Positions 16,556 to 26,232 are shown, numbered from the stretch's first letter. The stretch is 64,000 bases of DNA from DASTSN01 sp035549175 (GCA_035549175.1 DASZRL010000105.1:22638-86637), one strand, 5' to 3'. Translations and numbers: made by a program. Notes: generated by a model from the sequence alone, not told the origin.

Positions 16556-17557
16556 ATGCTAAAAACCGCTGAGGACATCCGGCAGCTCAATGACCGGATC
16601 GCACAATCCAGCCAGTTTGTCGACAAGCTGCGCGAAGAAATCGGCCAGGTCATCGTCGGGCAGTACCAGATGCTGGACCGGTTGCTGATCGGGCTGCTGA
16701 GTAATGGGCACGTACTGCTGGAAGGGGTCCCCGGCCTGGCCAAGACCCTTACCATCAAATCCCTGGCGCAGGCTATCCATGCCCGGTTCAGCCGGATCCA
16801 GTTTACCCCGGACCTGCTGCCCGCCGACGTACTCGGTACCATGATCTATAACCAGCAGAGAAATGAGTTTGTCGTGCGCAAAGGGCCCATATTCGCCAAT
16901 TTCATTCTGGCTGACGAGATCAACCGCGCCCCGGCCAAGGTCCAAAGCGCCCTGCTGGAAGCCATGCAGGAGCGCCAGGTAACCATCGGGGATACGACCT
17001 ACAGGCTGGATGAACCCTTTCTGGTCCTGGCCACGCAAAACCCGCTGGAGCAGGAAGGCACGTATCCGCTGCCCGAAGCCCAGGTGGACCGTTTTCTCAT
17101 GAAGGTCCTGGTCGATTATCCGGCGATGCATGAGGAACAACTCATCATCCGGCAGAATGTGCAGGGACTGAACATTCCCGCCGTCAGGCAGGTGGTGGCC
17201 GTGTCGGAGATCCTGCAGGCGCGTGAGCTGGTACGCCAGGTTTACATGGATGAAAAGATCGAACAGTACATCCTGGATATCGTGTTTGCCACACGCCAGC
17301 CGGACCAGTACAAGCTGGAAAAACTCAAACCCCTCATTTCCTACGGGGCGTCCCCGCGCGGCAGCATCAACCTGGCCCTGGCGGCCAAGTCCCAGGCCTT
17401 TCTCAATAAGCGGGGATTTGTCATTCCCGAGGACGTCCGCAGCATCTGCAAGGATGTGCTGCGTCACCGCATCGGCCTTACCTACGAGGCGGAAGCTGAA
17501 AATGTCAATGTGGAAAATGTCATTGATGAGGTGCTCAAACAGATTAATGTACCGTGA
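16556..17557 (+). CDS. MoxR-type AAA+ ATPase
   Basis: 333 residues. It has Walker A EGVPGLAKT (56-64), a Walker B/ADEINRAPAKVQSALLEAM segment, ATQNPLEQEGTYPLPEAQ as sensor 1 region, and a C-terminal lid domain. MoxR ATPases act with von Willebrand factor A proteins to assemble or activate envelope or metal-containing complexes. It is the first gene of a four-gene unit: its TGA overlaps the next ATG by one base. Confidence 0.95.
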   Translation: MLKTAEDIRQLNDRIAQSSQFVDKLREEIGQVIVGQYQMLDRLLIGLLSNGHVLLEGVPGLAKTLTIKSLAQAIHARFSRIQFTPDLLPADVLGTMIYNQQRNEFVVRKGPIFANFILADEINRAPAKVQSALLEAMQERQVTIGDTTYRLDEPFLVLATQNPLEQEGTYPLPEAQVDRFLMKVLVDYPAMHEEQLIIRQNVQGLNIPAVRQVVAVSEILQARELVRQVYMDEKIEQYILDIVFATRQPDQYKLEKLKPLISYGASPRGSINLALAAKSQAFLNKRGFVIPEDVRSICKDVLRHRIGLTYEAEAENVNVENVIDEVLKQINVP

Positions 17558-18429
17558 TGCTGACAACCGCCGAGATCATAAAGAAAGTCCGCCACCTGGA
17601 GATCAAGAGCAAGAAACTGGCCAGCGACCTGTTCACCGGGGAATACCACAGCGCGTTCAAGGGGAAGGGAATGTCCTTCAAGGAGGTCCGGGAATACCAT
17701 CCGGGCGATGATGTCCGTTTCATCGACTGGAACGTATCGGCCCGGTTTGGCCATCCCTTTTCCAAGGTGTTCGAGGAGGAACGCGAACTGACGGTGATGC
17801 TGCTGGTGGATATCAGCGCCTCTTCCATGTTTGGAACCCATTACGGCCGCAAAAAGGACGTGATCGCCGAAATCGGCGCCGTGCTGAGTTTTGCCGCGGT
17901 CAATAACCAGGATAAGGTCGGCGCGATCTTTTTCAGCGATGAGGTGGAGTCCTATATTCCGCCCAAGAAGGGACGCCAGCATGCCCTGTACATCGTGCGT
18001 GAACTGCTGACCCGCGAATCCCGTCATCCCGGCACCCAGGTCGGCCGGGCCCTGCGTTTCTTCCAGAACGCCACCCGCCAAAAGAGCATTGCCTTCATCC
18101 TGAGCGATTTCCTGGATGCCGGCTACGAGGACCAGCTGCGCGTGGCCGGCCGCAAGCATGACCTGATCGGCCTGAAAGTGTATGACCGCATGGATATGGA
18201 ATTGCCCGATGCGGGCCTGCTGCAGGTCCGGGATGCGGAGAGCGGGGCTACACGCTGGGTAGACAGCAGCAGCCCGCATGTCCGCTACCAGTTCCAGCAG
18301 GAGTTTTTCCGGGTGACGGCCTACAGCACCGAGGCGTTTCGCAAGGCCGGCAGCGACCTGCTCCATATCCGGTCCGGCGATGATTATGTCAAAATCCTGC
18401 AGCGGTTTTTCTTCAGCCGAAACCGCTAA
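17557..18429 (+). CDS. DUF58 domain protein (Bat operon)
   Basis: 290 residues from the ATG at 17557, which overlaps the moxR stop. It has the DUF58 core VREYHPGDDVRFIDWNVSARFG followed by a VWA-like fold with DISAS (an intact DxSxS metal-site motif) and later FILSDFLD. No transmembrane segments are seen, so it is cytoplasmic. DUF58 proteins are constant partners of MoxR and are thought to be handled by it. Confidence 0.92.
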   Translation: MLTTAEIIKKVRHLEIKSKKLASDLFTGEYHSAFKGKGMSFKEVREYHPGDDVRFIDWNVSARFGHPFSKVFEEERELTVMLLVDISASSMFGTHYGRKKDVIAEIGAVLSFAAVNNQDKVGAIFFSDEVESYIPPKKGRQHALYIVRELLTRESRHPGTQVGRALRFFQNATRQKSIAFILSDFLDAGYEDQLRVAGRKHDLIGLKVYDRMDMELPDAGLLQVRDAESGATRWVDSSSPHVRYQFQQEFFRVTAYSTEAFRKAGSDLLHIRSGDDYVKILQRFFFSRNR

Positions 18430-18437
18430 TACGCCCC

Positions 18438-19355
18438 ATGAACAAATTGCTACTGCATACCATTGTACTGCTGCTGCTGGCCTCAGCGGGCCGGGCCCAG
18501 GGCCACACCACCGTCCGGGCCAGCCTCGACCGGGACAGCATCCTGATCGGGGGTGCCCTGCACCTGCAACTCCAGGCGGATATCCCGGAAAATGACCCGA
18601 TCCGCTTTTTTTCCCTTGACAGCCTGCCTCATTTTGAAATCCTGGACCGCGGGCACCTGGATACGCTGAATACCAGCAACGGCACCGAACTCCGCCAGAC
18701 GCTGCGGCTGACCAGTTTTGATTCGGGACGCTGGGTGATCCCGTCCCTGTCCCTGGGCGGACCGGCCGGCCCGGTGACCGATTCCTTTGCGGTCAGCGTG
18801 GGGTTCACCCCCTTTGACACCTCCCGCGATTACCACGACCTCAAGGATATCCTGGCCGTTACGGTGGAAAAGAAGCAGGACCGGACCTGGTACCTGGTGG
18901 GGGTGGGCCTGCTGGTGCTGCTGCTGATCCTGTACCTGCTGCTGCGCCGGCGCGCCGCCGCCCAACCTGCGCCCCTGCCTGCCCCGCCTGCTGACCCCTA
19001 CCGCACCGCCCTGGACGCACTGGACAGGCTGGCAGCCTCCTGGCGGGCCGGGCAATTGGACGCCAAGGGTTTTCAGAGCGGCCTGGTGGGCGTGTTCCGG
19101 CTCTACCTGGAGCAGCGCCTGGGGCTGCATTCATTGCAGCAAACCACCGATGACCTGGTCACCCAGCTGCGCGGCCAGGGTTTGGAAGCGGACCTCTTCG
19201 GCCGGCTGGCCCAGGCCCTGCGCATGAGCGACCTGGTCAAATTTGCCAAATACGAACCCGCCCGCCAGGAAAATGAGCAGGTGGAACGCCAGATCCGCGA
19301 GGCCCTTGAAACCCTGGAAATCAAAAACCGGCCCGCCCAGCCTGCAGGGCAATGA
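18438..19355 (+). CDS. BatD-like membrane protein
   Basis: 305 residues. It starts with a signal peptide (about 1-20), has a periplasmic beta-sandwich (about 22-145), a transmembrane helix (about 154-172, very Leu-rich), a Pro/Ala-rich linker and a cytoplasmic helical part (190-305) with ADLFGRLAQALRMSDLVKFAKYEP. This short architecture matches BatD/DUF4381-like proteins of Bat operons, which are usually longer. It lies 8 bases after the DUF58 gene and overlaps the BatA gene by 4 bases. Confidence 0.7.
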   Translation: MNKLLLHTIVLLLLASAGRAQGHTTVRASLDRDSILIGGALHLQLQADIPENDPIRFFSLDSLPHFEILDRGHLDTLNTSNGTELRQTLRLTSFDSGRWVIPSLSLGGPAGPVTDSFAVSVGFTPFDTSRDYHDLKDILAVTVEKKQDRTWYLVGVGLLVLLLILYLLLRRRAAAQPAPLPAPPADPYRTALDALDRLAASWRAGQLDAKGFQSGLVGVFRLYLEQRLGLHSLQQTTDDLVTQLRGQGLEADLFGRLAQALRMSDLVKFAKYEPARQENEQVERQIREALETLEIKNRPAQPAGQ

Positions 19356-20386
19356 TGCGATACACCATGTTGTACGAATGGATCCTACATACCGATTTTG
19401 CCTATCCCTGGATGTTCAGCCTGCTGGCCCTGGTGCCGGTGCTGATCAGCTGGTACCGGCGCCGGGGAGACCGGATCCAGGGTACCCTGGAGGTATCCAC
19501 CGAGCATGCTTTTACAGCCCGTTCCTGGAAAAACGGCCTCCGGCATCTGCCCTTTCTCCTGCGCATGGCGGCCCTGTGCCTGCTTATCGTGGTGCTGGCC
19601 CGCCCCCAGAAGCGCAATGACGACCAGCTGACGGAGGGGCAGGGGATTGACATCGTACTGGCGATGGACGTGAGTGGTTCCATGGGCTCCCGCGATATCC
19701 TGCCCAGCCGGCTGGAAGCTGCCAAGGAGGTGGCCGAGGAATTTGTCCGCAACCGGCCGGTGGACCGGATCGGCCTGGTCATATTTTCCGGGGAAAGTTT
19801 TACGCAGTGTCCCATCACGACGGACCGGGAGACTCTGCTGACCCAGATCGAGTCCCTGGAAAGCCGGCGGTTCCTGATGGACGGAACGGTAATTGGGGAA
19901 GGACTGGCCACCGCCGTGGACCGCCTGCGCGAAAGCGATGCCAAGAGCAAGGTGGTGATCCTGCTAACCGACGGGAAGGAGGATCCCCCGGAAACGCGGC
20001 TGATTGATCCCCTGACCGCCCTGGAGATCGCCAAATCCCAGCATGTAAAGGTTTACACCGTCGGCATGAGTGCGCTGAACGATTCCAGCCAGGTGGTGGC
20101 GGAAAACCCGGTAAAGGGAACTTCGGCCCAGCCCGGAAGCAGTTTCCTGGATGAGCAGCTGCTCCGGCGGATCGCTACGGAAACGGGTGGCCAGTATTAC
20201 CGGGCCATCGACCGGGAAAGCCTGGGCAATATCTATAAGCAGATCGACCGGCTGGAAAAGTCCCGGATCGAGGTGACCTCCTTCAAACGCTACGAGGAAC
20301 GGTTCGTGCCCTTCCTGCTGACCGCGCTGGGGCTCCTGCTGGCGGAAGCCGTCCTCCGGTATACGGTCCTGCGCCGCTTTCCCTGA
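19352..20386 (+). CDS. BatA-like VWA-domain membrane protein
   Basis: 344 residues. N-terminal helix (20-34) and second helix (66-84) flank a short loop; the VWA domain follows with metal-site DVSGS (106-110), the TDG motif later (LLTDGKEDPP) and a C-terminal helix (about 315-333). The topology places the VWA domain on the outside of the cytoplasmic membrane, as in BatA of Bacteroides. Two ATGs (19352, 19355) overlap the previous stop. BatB, BatC and BatE genes are not found downstream, where rsgA follows after 25 bases. Confidence 0.88.
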   Translation: MMRYTMLYEWILHTDFAYPWMFSLLALVPVLISWYRRRGDRIQGTLEVSTEHAFTARSWKNGLRHLPFLLRMAALCLLIVVLARPQKRNDDQLTEGQGIDIVLAMDVSGSMGSRDILPSRLEAAKEVAEEFVRNRPVDRIGLVIFSGESFTQCPITTDRETLLTQIESLESRRFLMDGTVIGEGLATAVDRLRESDAKSKVVILLTDGKEDPPETRLIDPLTALEIAKSQHVKVYTVGMSALNDSSQVVAENPVKGTSAQPGSSFLDEQLLRRIATETGGQYYRAIDRESLGNIYKQIDRLEKSRIEVTSFKRYEERFVPFLLTALGLLLAEAVLRYTVLRRFP

Positions 20387-20411
20387 TAAATTCCCCCTAA
20401 CTTGCAGCTGC

Positions 20412-21338
20412 ATGATGGCCACTGTCTACAAATCGACCGGGAGCTGGTATACGGTAAAGGATACCTCCGGCAACTGGCACCAGGCCCGCATCAAGGGGGT
20501 GTTCAAGATCGATGATATTACCTCCACCAATCCCGTGGCGGTCGGGGACCTGGTGGATATGGAGATCGAAAATGACCTGGAACACACCGCCACGATTACC
20601 CGGATTCATGACCGGACTAATTATATCAACCGCCAGTCCCCCCGTGGCAGGCACCAGCACCATATCATCGCGGCCAACCTGGACCAGGCCCTGCTGATCG
20701 CCACGCTGCGGGAACCCCGCACTTCCCAGGGGTTCATTGACCGCTTCCTCGTTGCCGCAGAGATGTACCATGTTGCGGCAGTACTGGTTTTCAACAAGGC
20801 GGACCTCTACGGGAAAAAGGAACAGGAAAAGTTCGAGGCGCTGCGCCGCATGTATGAAGGCATCGGGTACCGGGTCCTGCTGACCAGCGCCGCCTCCCGG
20901 CTGGGCCTGGAGGCTCTCCTGCAACAGCTTACCGCCAGGACCACCCTGGTCAGCGGGCACAGCGGGGTGGGTAAATCCTCCCTGCTCAACCTGCTCGTGC
21001 CCGGCCTGCAGCTGCGCACCCAGGATGTAAGCGGCTGGAGCGGGAAGGGCATGCATACCACCACCTTCGCCGAAATGTTCGACCTCGCCGACGGCGGCCG
21101 GGTCATCGATACGCCCGGCATGCGCGAGTTCGGGCTGGTGGATGTCAGCCGCCGGGAGCTATCCCATTATTTTCCGGAAATGCGGGACCGCCTGGGGGGA
21201 TGCCAGTTTAATAACTGCCTGCATATCAACGAACCCGGCTGCGCCATCCGGGAAGCCGTGGTAAACGGGGCAATTGCCGAGGACCGGTACGTGAGTTACC
21301 GGAGCATCCTGGAATCGATCGAGGAAAGGAATTATTGA
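20412..21338 (+). CDS. rsgA: Small-ribosomal-subunit biogenesis GTPase RsgA
   Basis: 308 residues. N-terminal OB-fold, then a circularly permuted GTPase with G4 (FNKADL) before G1 (GHSGVGKSSLLN) and G3 (DTPGMREFG), and a C-terminal zinc domain GGCQFNNCLHINEPGC. It matures the 30S subunit and hydrolyses GTP when bound to the ribosome. The length is normal. ATGs at 20412 and 20415 are both possible. Confidence 0.95.
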   Translation: MMATVYKSTGSWYTVKDTSGNWHQARIKGVFKIDDITSTNPVAVGDLVDMEIENDLEHTATITRIHDRTNYINRQSPRGRHQHHIIAANLDQALLIATLREPRTSQGFIDRFLVAAEMYHVAAVLVFNKADLYGKKEQEKFEALRRMYEGIGYRVLLTSAASRLGLEALLQQLTARTTLVSGHSGVGKSSLLNLLVPGLQLRTQDVSGWSGKGMHTTTFAEMFDLADGGRVIDTPGMREFGLVDVSRRELSHYFPEMRDRLGGCQFNNCLHINEPGCAIREAVVNGAIAEDRYVSYRSILESIEERNY

Positions 21339-21366
21339 ATCAGGGGCCTGCCGGTTCGCGGGCCGG

Positions 21367-21699
21367 TCAGGCAATGTTGCGGTGCAGGTCCATGGAGAAC
21401 AGTTTGCCTTCCAGGACGCCGGCCAGTTCCACAACCGCCTTGTTATCCTTGTTCAGCGCATCCCGCGTTTTGGTGGGGAAAATGGATATTCCGTTGTAGA
21501 TGTTGTAGTGCAGGGTCATATTGTGCCCCTTGAACCGGAACTCCCAGTCAATGGTGTCGAAGTCATCTTCCTTGTTGCTGAAGCTGATCTTGAAGTCTTT
21601 GCTGAGAATGTCAGCGATCTGGTAGAAGCGTTTCAGGCCGCCATCGTCGTCGATGACCACTTCGGTACAGCCCAGGTTGGTTCTCAGGGTGAGGCTCAT
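21367..21699 (-). CDS. Uncharacterised 110-residue cytoplasmic protein
   Basis: 110 residues, no signal peptide and no transmembrane segment. It opens with SLTLRTNLGCTEVVIDDDGG and has a strongly conserved-looking core, NMTLHYNIYNGISIFPTKTRDALNKDNKAVVELAGVL, which suggests a compact alpha/beta fold. I have seen similar proteins in Chitinophagaceae but cannot name the family securely. It converges with rsgA; a GC-rich imperfect hairpin of about 21344-21373 overlaps its stop codon. Confidence 0.6.
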   Translation of the reverse strand: MSLTLRTNLGCTEVVIDDDGGLKRFYQIADILSKDFKISFSNKEDDFDTIDWEFRFKGHNMTLHYNIYNGISIFPTKTRDALNKDNKAVVELAGVLEGKLFSMDLHRNIA

Positions 21700-21766
21700 A
21701 AAAAAAGGTTTACGCGTTATTTAATAGAGACCCGGATTAATTACACTCTGCTGCACCGATTGTTGG

Positions 21767-21961
21767 CTAATCCCTGAATTTTTTTGCCTTGCTGGCGGCT
21801 TTGATCGCAGCAGGATCCCCGGCAACGATTTTTTCCGCGCCTACATTTTTTCCGTTCGTTCCGCAGCCATATTTCGGGCCGAACAGGTTATTCCACAGTT
21901 TACAGGAGGAAAGCAGGGTTACCATACCCAGCATGACCAGTGCGATTCGAAGGTTTTTCAT
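21767..21961 (-). CDS. Small lipoprotein, unknown function
   Basis: 64 residues with a clear lipobox LLSSC (Cys20). The mature part (44 residues) has a second Cys-containing GCGTNGKNVGAEKI segment and a basic tail. Small lipoproteins with a GCGTNG-like motif occur in relatives. Too short to assign. It is 67 bases upstream of the previous gene on the same strand, so the two may be co-transcribed. Confidence 0.6.
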   Translation of the reverse strand: MKNLRIALVMLGMVTLLSSCKLWNNLFGPKYGCGTNGKNVGAEKIVAGDPAAIKAASKAKKFRD

Positions 21962-22074
21962 AGACGTAATTTTTCTTACCCTATAACGAAATTAAGCAGA
22001 ATTAATTACCCCTGCCATAGTAAAACTACCCGCGGGGCGGGTTTTGGCGAGCCTGACCGATAAGAAAATGATAA

Positions 22075-22629
22075 TCATGATATCCCGGCCTGCTGCCCGG
22101 GTGGCGGCGGTGCCGGGTTACGGAACCAGTCGGCGTAAAAGACGTAGTTGTTCGCAATCCGGTCGATCTCCCCGCCGATGAGTTCGGCCGGGATATCCTT
22201 GACCTTTTTGGCGGGAACGCCGGCGTAAATGCTGCCGGCTTCGCAGACCGTATTTTCCAGCACCACCGCGCCGGCGGCAATGATAGTATGGGAGTGAACC
22301 ACGGCATTGTCCATGACAATGGCGCCCATACCGACCAGTACGTTGTCATGCAGGACACAGCCATGGATGATGGCGTGGTGACCGATGGAGACGTTGTTGC
22401 CGATCGTGGTGCCGCATTTCTGGTAGGTGCAGTGGATGCAGGCCCCGTCCTGGATATTGACCTTGTTGCCGAGGCGGATGAAGTTTACGTCCCCGCGTAC
22501 CACGGCGTTGAACCAGATGCTGCAATCATCGCCGGTTTCGACATCCCCCACGATGGTCGCATTGGGAGCCAGATAACAGTTGGTGCCAAAACGGGGGTGT
22601 TTATCCTGGACGGGAAGAATAAGGGCCAT
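22075..22629 (-). CDS. Gamma-carbonic-anhydrase-like hexapeptide protein
   Basis: 184 residues, a left-handed beta helix of repeated hexapeptides (ATIVGDVETGDDCSIW, GNKVNIQDGACIHC, GTTIGNNVSIGHHAIIHG) with a C-terminal helix. The histidines in IHC and GHHAIIHG correspond to the trimer metal site. Members of this YrdA/PaaY group bind zinc and some have carbonic anhydrase activity; others act on thioesters. Actual activity here is not known. A start at 22629 fits the usual N-terminus. Confidence 0.88.
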   Translation of the reverse strand: MALILPVQDKHPRFGTNCYLAPNATIVGDVETGDDCSIWFNAVVRGDVNFIRLGNKVNIQDGACIHCTYQKCGTTIGNNVSIGHHAIIHGCVLHDNVLVGMGAIVMDNAVVHSHTIIAAGAVVLENTVCEAGSIYAGVPAKKVKDIPAELIGGEIDRIANNYVFYADWFRNPAPPPPGQQAGIS

Positions 22630-22763
22630 ACGGGGAGGTTAAGGTGCGACAGGGAAAGCCCGGGACCGCCATGATGGCCTTGCCCGGCTGCCTGGCTGCA
22701 AATTATCGATTTTCTTGTCCCGATTTTGCGTTCTTTGCAGAAAAGGGAACGCCTCATTTTGCC

Positions 22764-23978
22764 ATGAACCAGCGGGAATTGTTTTACCGGCACCTCGCCC
22801 AGACCTCCCCGGCGCCCCTGGCGCTGGAAATTGTGGAGGCTTCCGGCTGCCTGCTACGCGACCGGGCAGGAAAGACCTATATCGACCTGATCGGGGGCAT
22901 CAGCGTGGCCAATACGGGCCACCGGCATCCCGGTGTGGTCCGGGCGATACGCGACCAGCTGGACGCCTACCTGCATGTAATGGTCTACGGTGAGTTCGTG
23001 GAATCCCCGCAGGTGCGCTATGCCACCCGGCTGGCCGGCCTGTTGCCACAAACGCTTAATGCCGTTTATTTTACCAATTCGGGTGCCGAGGCCGTGGAGG
23101 GCGCCATGAAACTGGCCAAACGGGTAACCAACCGGACCGGGATGGTTGCCTTTCAGCATTCCTACCACGGGTCCACCCAGGGAGCACTCAGCCTGATGGG
23201 TGACGAAACCTGGCGCAACCCGTTCCGTCCCCTGCTGCCGGGCATCCTGCACCTTACCTACAACGACCCGGAAAGCCTGGAACTGATTACGGACCAGACT
23301 GCCTGCGTGGTGGCGGAAACCGTCCAGGCCGAAGCGGGGATACAACCGCCTTCCGTGGCATGGATGCAGGCGCTGCGGGATCGCTGCACCCGGACCGGCA
23401 CCCTGCTGATCCTGGACGAGATCCAGGCGGGGTTCGGCCGGACCGGCAGGCTATGGGGATTTGAACATTTCGGGATCGTGCCGGATGTCCTGCTGCTGGG
23501 CAAGGCCCTGGGCGGAGGTATGCCCCTGGGTGCGTTCATCTCGGACAAAACCTGGATGGACCAGCTGGCCGATCGTCCGGTGCTGGGACATATCACCACC
23601 TTTGGGGGCCACCCGGTGAGCTGTGCCGCCGGGCTGGCCGCCACCGAGGTCCTGCTGACTGAACACCTGACCGGGGGCGTACCGGAAAAAGAGGCCCTTT
23701 TCCGGTCCCTGCTGGTCCATCCCCGCATCCGCGCAGTCCGGTCTTTCGGGTTATGGATGGCCGTGGAATTTGATTCGTTTGCCACCTGCAAGCGCATCAT
23801 AGACGCCTGCATCCGGCGGGGCGTGCTGACGGACTGGTTTCTGTTCGCCGCCCACTGCCTGCGCATTTCTCCGCCCCTTACCATCAGCGAGTCCCAGATC
23901 CGCGAGGCCTGCGCCATCATCCTGGCCTGCTGCGAAGATACCCTCCTGCCCGAAGGCCTTTTAGCGCAACCTAGCTGA
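22764..23978 (+). CDS. Class III PLP-dependent aminotransferase
   Basis: 404 residues from the ATG at 22764. Fold-type I motifs: TNSGAEAVEGAMKLAK, HSYHG, the DEIQ aspartate (residues 218-221) and the PLP lysine Lys247 in LLGKALGGGMPLG. The group includes ornithine, acetylornithine and 4-aminobutyrate transaminases. No biosynthetic neighbours point to a substrate. Its last 8 bases overlap the convergent aquaporin gene. Confidence 0.85.
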   Translation: MNQRELFYRHLAQTSPAPLALEIVEASGCLLRDRAGKTYIDLIGGISVANTGHRHPGVVRAIRDQLDAYLHVMVYGEFVESPQVRYATRLAGLLPQTLNAVYFTNSGAEAVEGAMKLAKRVTNRTGMVAFQHSYHGSTQGALSLMGDETWRNPFRPLLPGILHLTYNDPESLELITDQTACVVAETVQAEAGIQPPSVAWMQALRDRCTRTGTLLILDEIQAGFGRTGRLWGFEHFGIVPDVLLLGKALGGGMPLGAFISDKTWMDQLADRPVLGHITTFGGHPVSCAAGLAATEVLLTEHLTGGVPEKEALFRSLLVHPRIRAVRSFGLWMAVEFDSFATCKRIIDACIRRGVLTDWFLFAAHCLRISPPLTISESQIREACAIILACCEDTLLPEGLLAQPS

Positions 23979-24681
23979 TCCAGGTAAAGCAGGCTGCTGC
24001 CAGCAGCCCGCCGATCACGGGGCCCAGCACCGGTACCCAGGCATACCTCCAGTCACTGTCCCGCTTGCCCCGGATGGGCAGCAGGAAGTGGGCGATGCGC
24101 GGTCCCAGGTCCCGCGCGGGGTTGATGGCATACCCGGTGGGCCCGCCCAGGGACAGGCCGATGCCGAGTACCAGCAGGCCAACGGGCAGGGCATTGAGCG
24201 TCCCGAGGCTCTGATCAGGCGGAGACATCAGCAGGGCGCCCAGGACCAGCACAAAGGTCCCGATGATTTCAGTGATCAGATTGTAGAAGGGCCGGCGGAT
24301 TGCGGGCGCGGTGCAGAAGACGGCCAGCGTGGCATCGCCTCCGGGCGTGGCATCAAATTGCAGTTTATAGGTCAGCCAGACCAGGACCGCGCCGGTGAAC
24401 GCCCCGGCGAACTGGGCGGCCAGGTAGGTGGCTACCAGGGCCTTGTCAAAATGGTGAAAGGCCGCCATGGCCAGGGTGACCGCGGGGTTCAGGTGACCGC
24501 TGCCGCCCAGGAAGGTGGAGGCATACACGCCCAGGAAGACGGCCATGGCCCAGCCAAACGTGATGACGATCCATCCGCTGTTCTGGCCATTAGACTTGTT
24601 CAGCAGCACATTGGCTACCACGCCATTGCCCAGGACGATCAGCAGGGCCGTGCCGGTAAATTCACCAAGGAAGGGAGACAT
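23971..24681 (-). CDS. glpF: Glycerol facilitator / aquaglyceroporin
   Basis: 236 residues with six membrane helices and the two aquaporin half-helix motifs NPA (65-67) and NPARD (187-191). The Asp after the second motif is the signature of glycerol-conducting members. It is the last gene of the minus-strand unit glpK-glpD-glpF, starting 3 bases after the glpD stop, so uptake and oxidation of glycerol are encoded together. Confidence 0.93.
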   Translation of the reverse strand: MSPFLGEFTGTALLIVLGNGVVANVLLNKSNGQNSGWIVITFGWAMAVFLGVYASTFLGGSGHLNPAVTLAMAAFHHFDKALVATYLAAQFAGAFTGAVLVWLTYKLQFDATPGGDATLAVFCTAPAIRRPFYNLITEIIGTFVLVLGALLMSPPDQSLGTLNALPVGLLVLGIGLSLGGPTGYAINPARDLGPRIAHFLLPIRGKRDSDWRYAWVPVLGPVIGGLLAAACFTWIS

Positions 24682-24684
24682 GTT

Positions 24685-26232
24685 TTAAGGGTTTGTCGTG
24701 GGTAAATATTGATTGGCTAATTGGGCAAAGGAGCTTACCTGGCGATCCATCCAGTCCTTGTCACGGCCCAGTTCCCGGGCCAGCAGTCCGGCAACACGGG
24801 GGGCTGCGTCCCGGGCCGCCCGCGCATCCAGCAGCAGGGCGCGGGTTCTCCGCGCCAGCGCATCCTCGACGGTCATGCAGAGTTCCCGGCGCGCAGCCCA
24901 GACGATTTCCGCTTCCAGGTAAGGCAGGTCCGGATGGAGGAGTTGTCCCAGGTCCGGCTGCTCGCGGATCAGGTCGCGGAGGGCCGTTTCGTCACTTCCG
25001 TAATAATATAGAGAGGCTTCAAAATCCGTATCCGCCCGGTATCCATGGATAGGCAGGTCCCGGGTGCGGCACTCGGTGGCGGGCAGGCCCGCCTTGTGTA
25101 CCGCGATTTCCATCACATCCTCGGCCATCTTACGGTAGGTGGTCCATTTCCCCCCGGTTACCGTGATGAGTTCCGAATCCGAAACCGTGACCAGGTGGTC
25201 GCGGGACAGGGCGGCCGTGGTACGGGAACTTCCTTTTACCAGGGGTCGAAGGCCCGCAAACTGGCTGCGGATATCGGCATAACCGGGATCCTTGGTGAGG
25301 TATTTCTGAATATGGTGGAGGATAAATTCCACTTCCTCGTGCAGGGCCACGGGTTCCTCCGAGACGGCCTGCACCGGCGTATCGGTGGTACCCACGATAA
25401 TCTTGTTGTGCCAGGGTACGGCAAACAGGACCCTGTTGTCATCGGTTTTGGGGATCATGATGGCATGGGCCGACGGCAAAAATTCCCGGTCCAGGACCAG
25501 GTGCACCCCCTGGCTGGGTGCGATCATGGTTTCCGCCGCCGGGTCATCCAGGTGCAGGATCGCATCGGTGAACACGCCGGTGGCGTTGATCACGGCCCGC
25601 GCGCGGATCTCATACTGGCGGCCGCTGATCCGGTCGGTCAGGGCCACGCCGCAGATCCGGCCGCGCTCCTTCAGCAGCCCTTCCACGGGAGCGTAGTTCA
25701 GCAGGGTTGCGCCGTGGTCCGCGGCCGTCATGGCCAGGTGTATGGCCAGCCGGGCATCATCGAACTGGCCGTCATGATAGACCACGCCACCCCGCAAGCC
25801 CTCCGGGTCCAGGGTGGGCGCGAGGGCCAGGGTTTCCTCGCGGGAAAGCAATTGGGAAGCGCCCAGGCCCAGGCTGCCGGACATCCAGTCATAGACTTTC
25901 AGGCCCAGTCCGTAATAGGGACCTTCCCACCATTTGTAATTGGGCACGATGAAGGATTGATTCTTGGCCAGGTGGGGCGCATTCTTGAGCAGCAGGCCGC
26001 GTTCCTTAAGGGCCTCCATAACCAGTTTGATATTGCCCTGCTGCAGGTAACGGACCCCGCCGTGCACGAGTTTGGTACTGCGGGAGGACGTGCCCTTGGC
26101 AAAATCATGCTTTTCCAGCAGCAGGGTCCGGAGTCCCCGGGAGGCCGCGTCTACGGCCACACCCAGCCCGGTGGCGCCTCCGCCGATAACACAGATGTCC
26201 CAGGTGCCCGGGGTGCTGAGCTGCGCGATCAT
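24685..26232 (-). CDS. glpD: Aerobic glycerol-3-phosphate dehydrogenase (FAD)
   Basis: 515 residues from the ATG at 26232; longer frames run through the intergenic region and into glpK. The FAD-binding Rossmann motif is VIGGGATGLGVAVDAASRG (about 15-33). The segment KGTSSRSTKLVHGGVRYL follows, and later RPLVKG and TGGKWTTYRKMAED, all typical of GlpD. It passes electrons from glycerol 3-phosphate to quinone at the membrane. It follows glpK by 59 bases. Confidence 0.95.
   Translation of the reverse strand: MIAQLSTPGTWDICVIGGGATGLGVAVDAASRGLRTLLLEKHDFAKGTSSRSTKLVHGGVRYLQQGNIKLVMEALKERGLLLKNAPHLAKNQSFIVPNYKWWEGPYYGLGLKVYDWMSGSLGLGASQLLSREETLALAPTLDPEGLRGGVVYHDGQFDDARLAIHLAMTAADHGATLLNYAPVEGLLKERGRICGVALTDRISGRQYEIRARAVINATGVFTDAILHLDDPAAETMIAPSQGVHLVLDREFLPSAHAIMIPKTDDNRVLFAVPWHNKIIVGTTDTPVQAVSEEPVALHEEVEFILHHIQKYLTKDPGYADIRSQFAGLRPLVKGSSRTTAALSRDHLVTVSDSELITVTGGKWTTYRKMAEDVMEIAVHKAGLPATECRTRDLPIHGYRADTDFEASLYYYGSDETALRDLIREQPDLGQLLHPDLPYLEAEIVWAARRELCMTVEDALARRTRALLLDARAARDAAPRVAGLLARELGRDKDWMDRQVSSFAQLANQYLPTTNP

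Noticed and set aside
21344..21373. Bidirectional terminator between rsgA and the 110-residue gene
   Set aside because: The hairpin is imperfect with a bulge, overlaps a stop codon and has no T-run on either strand.
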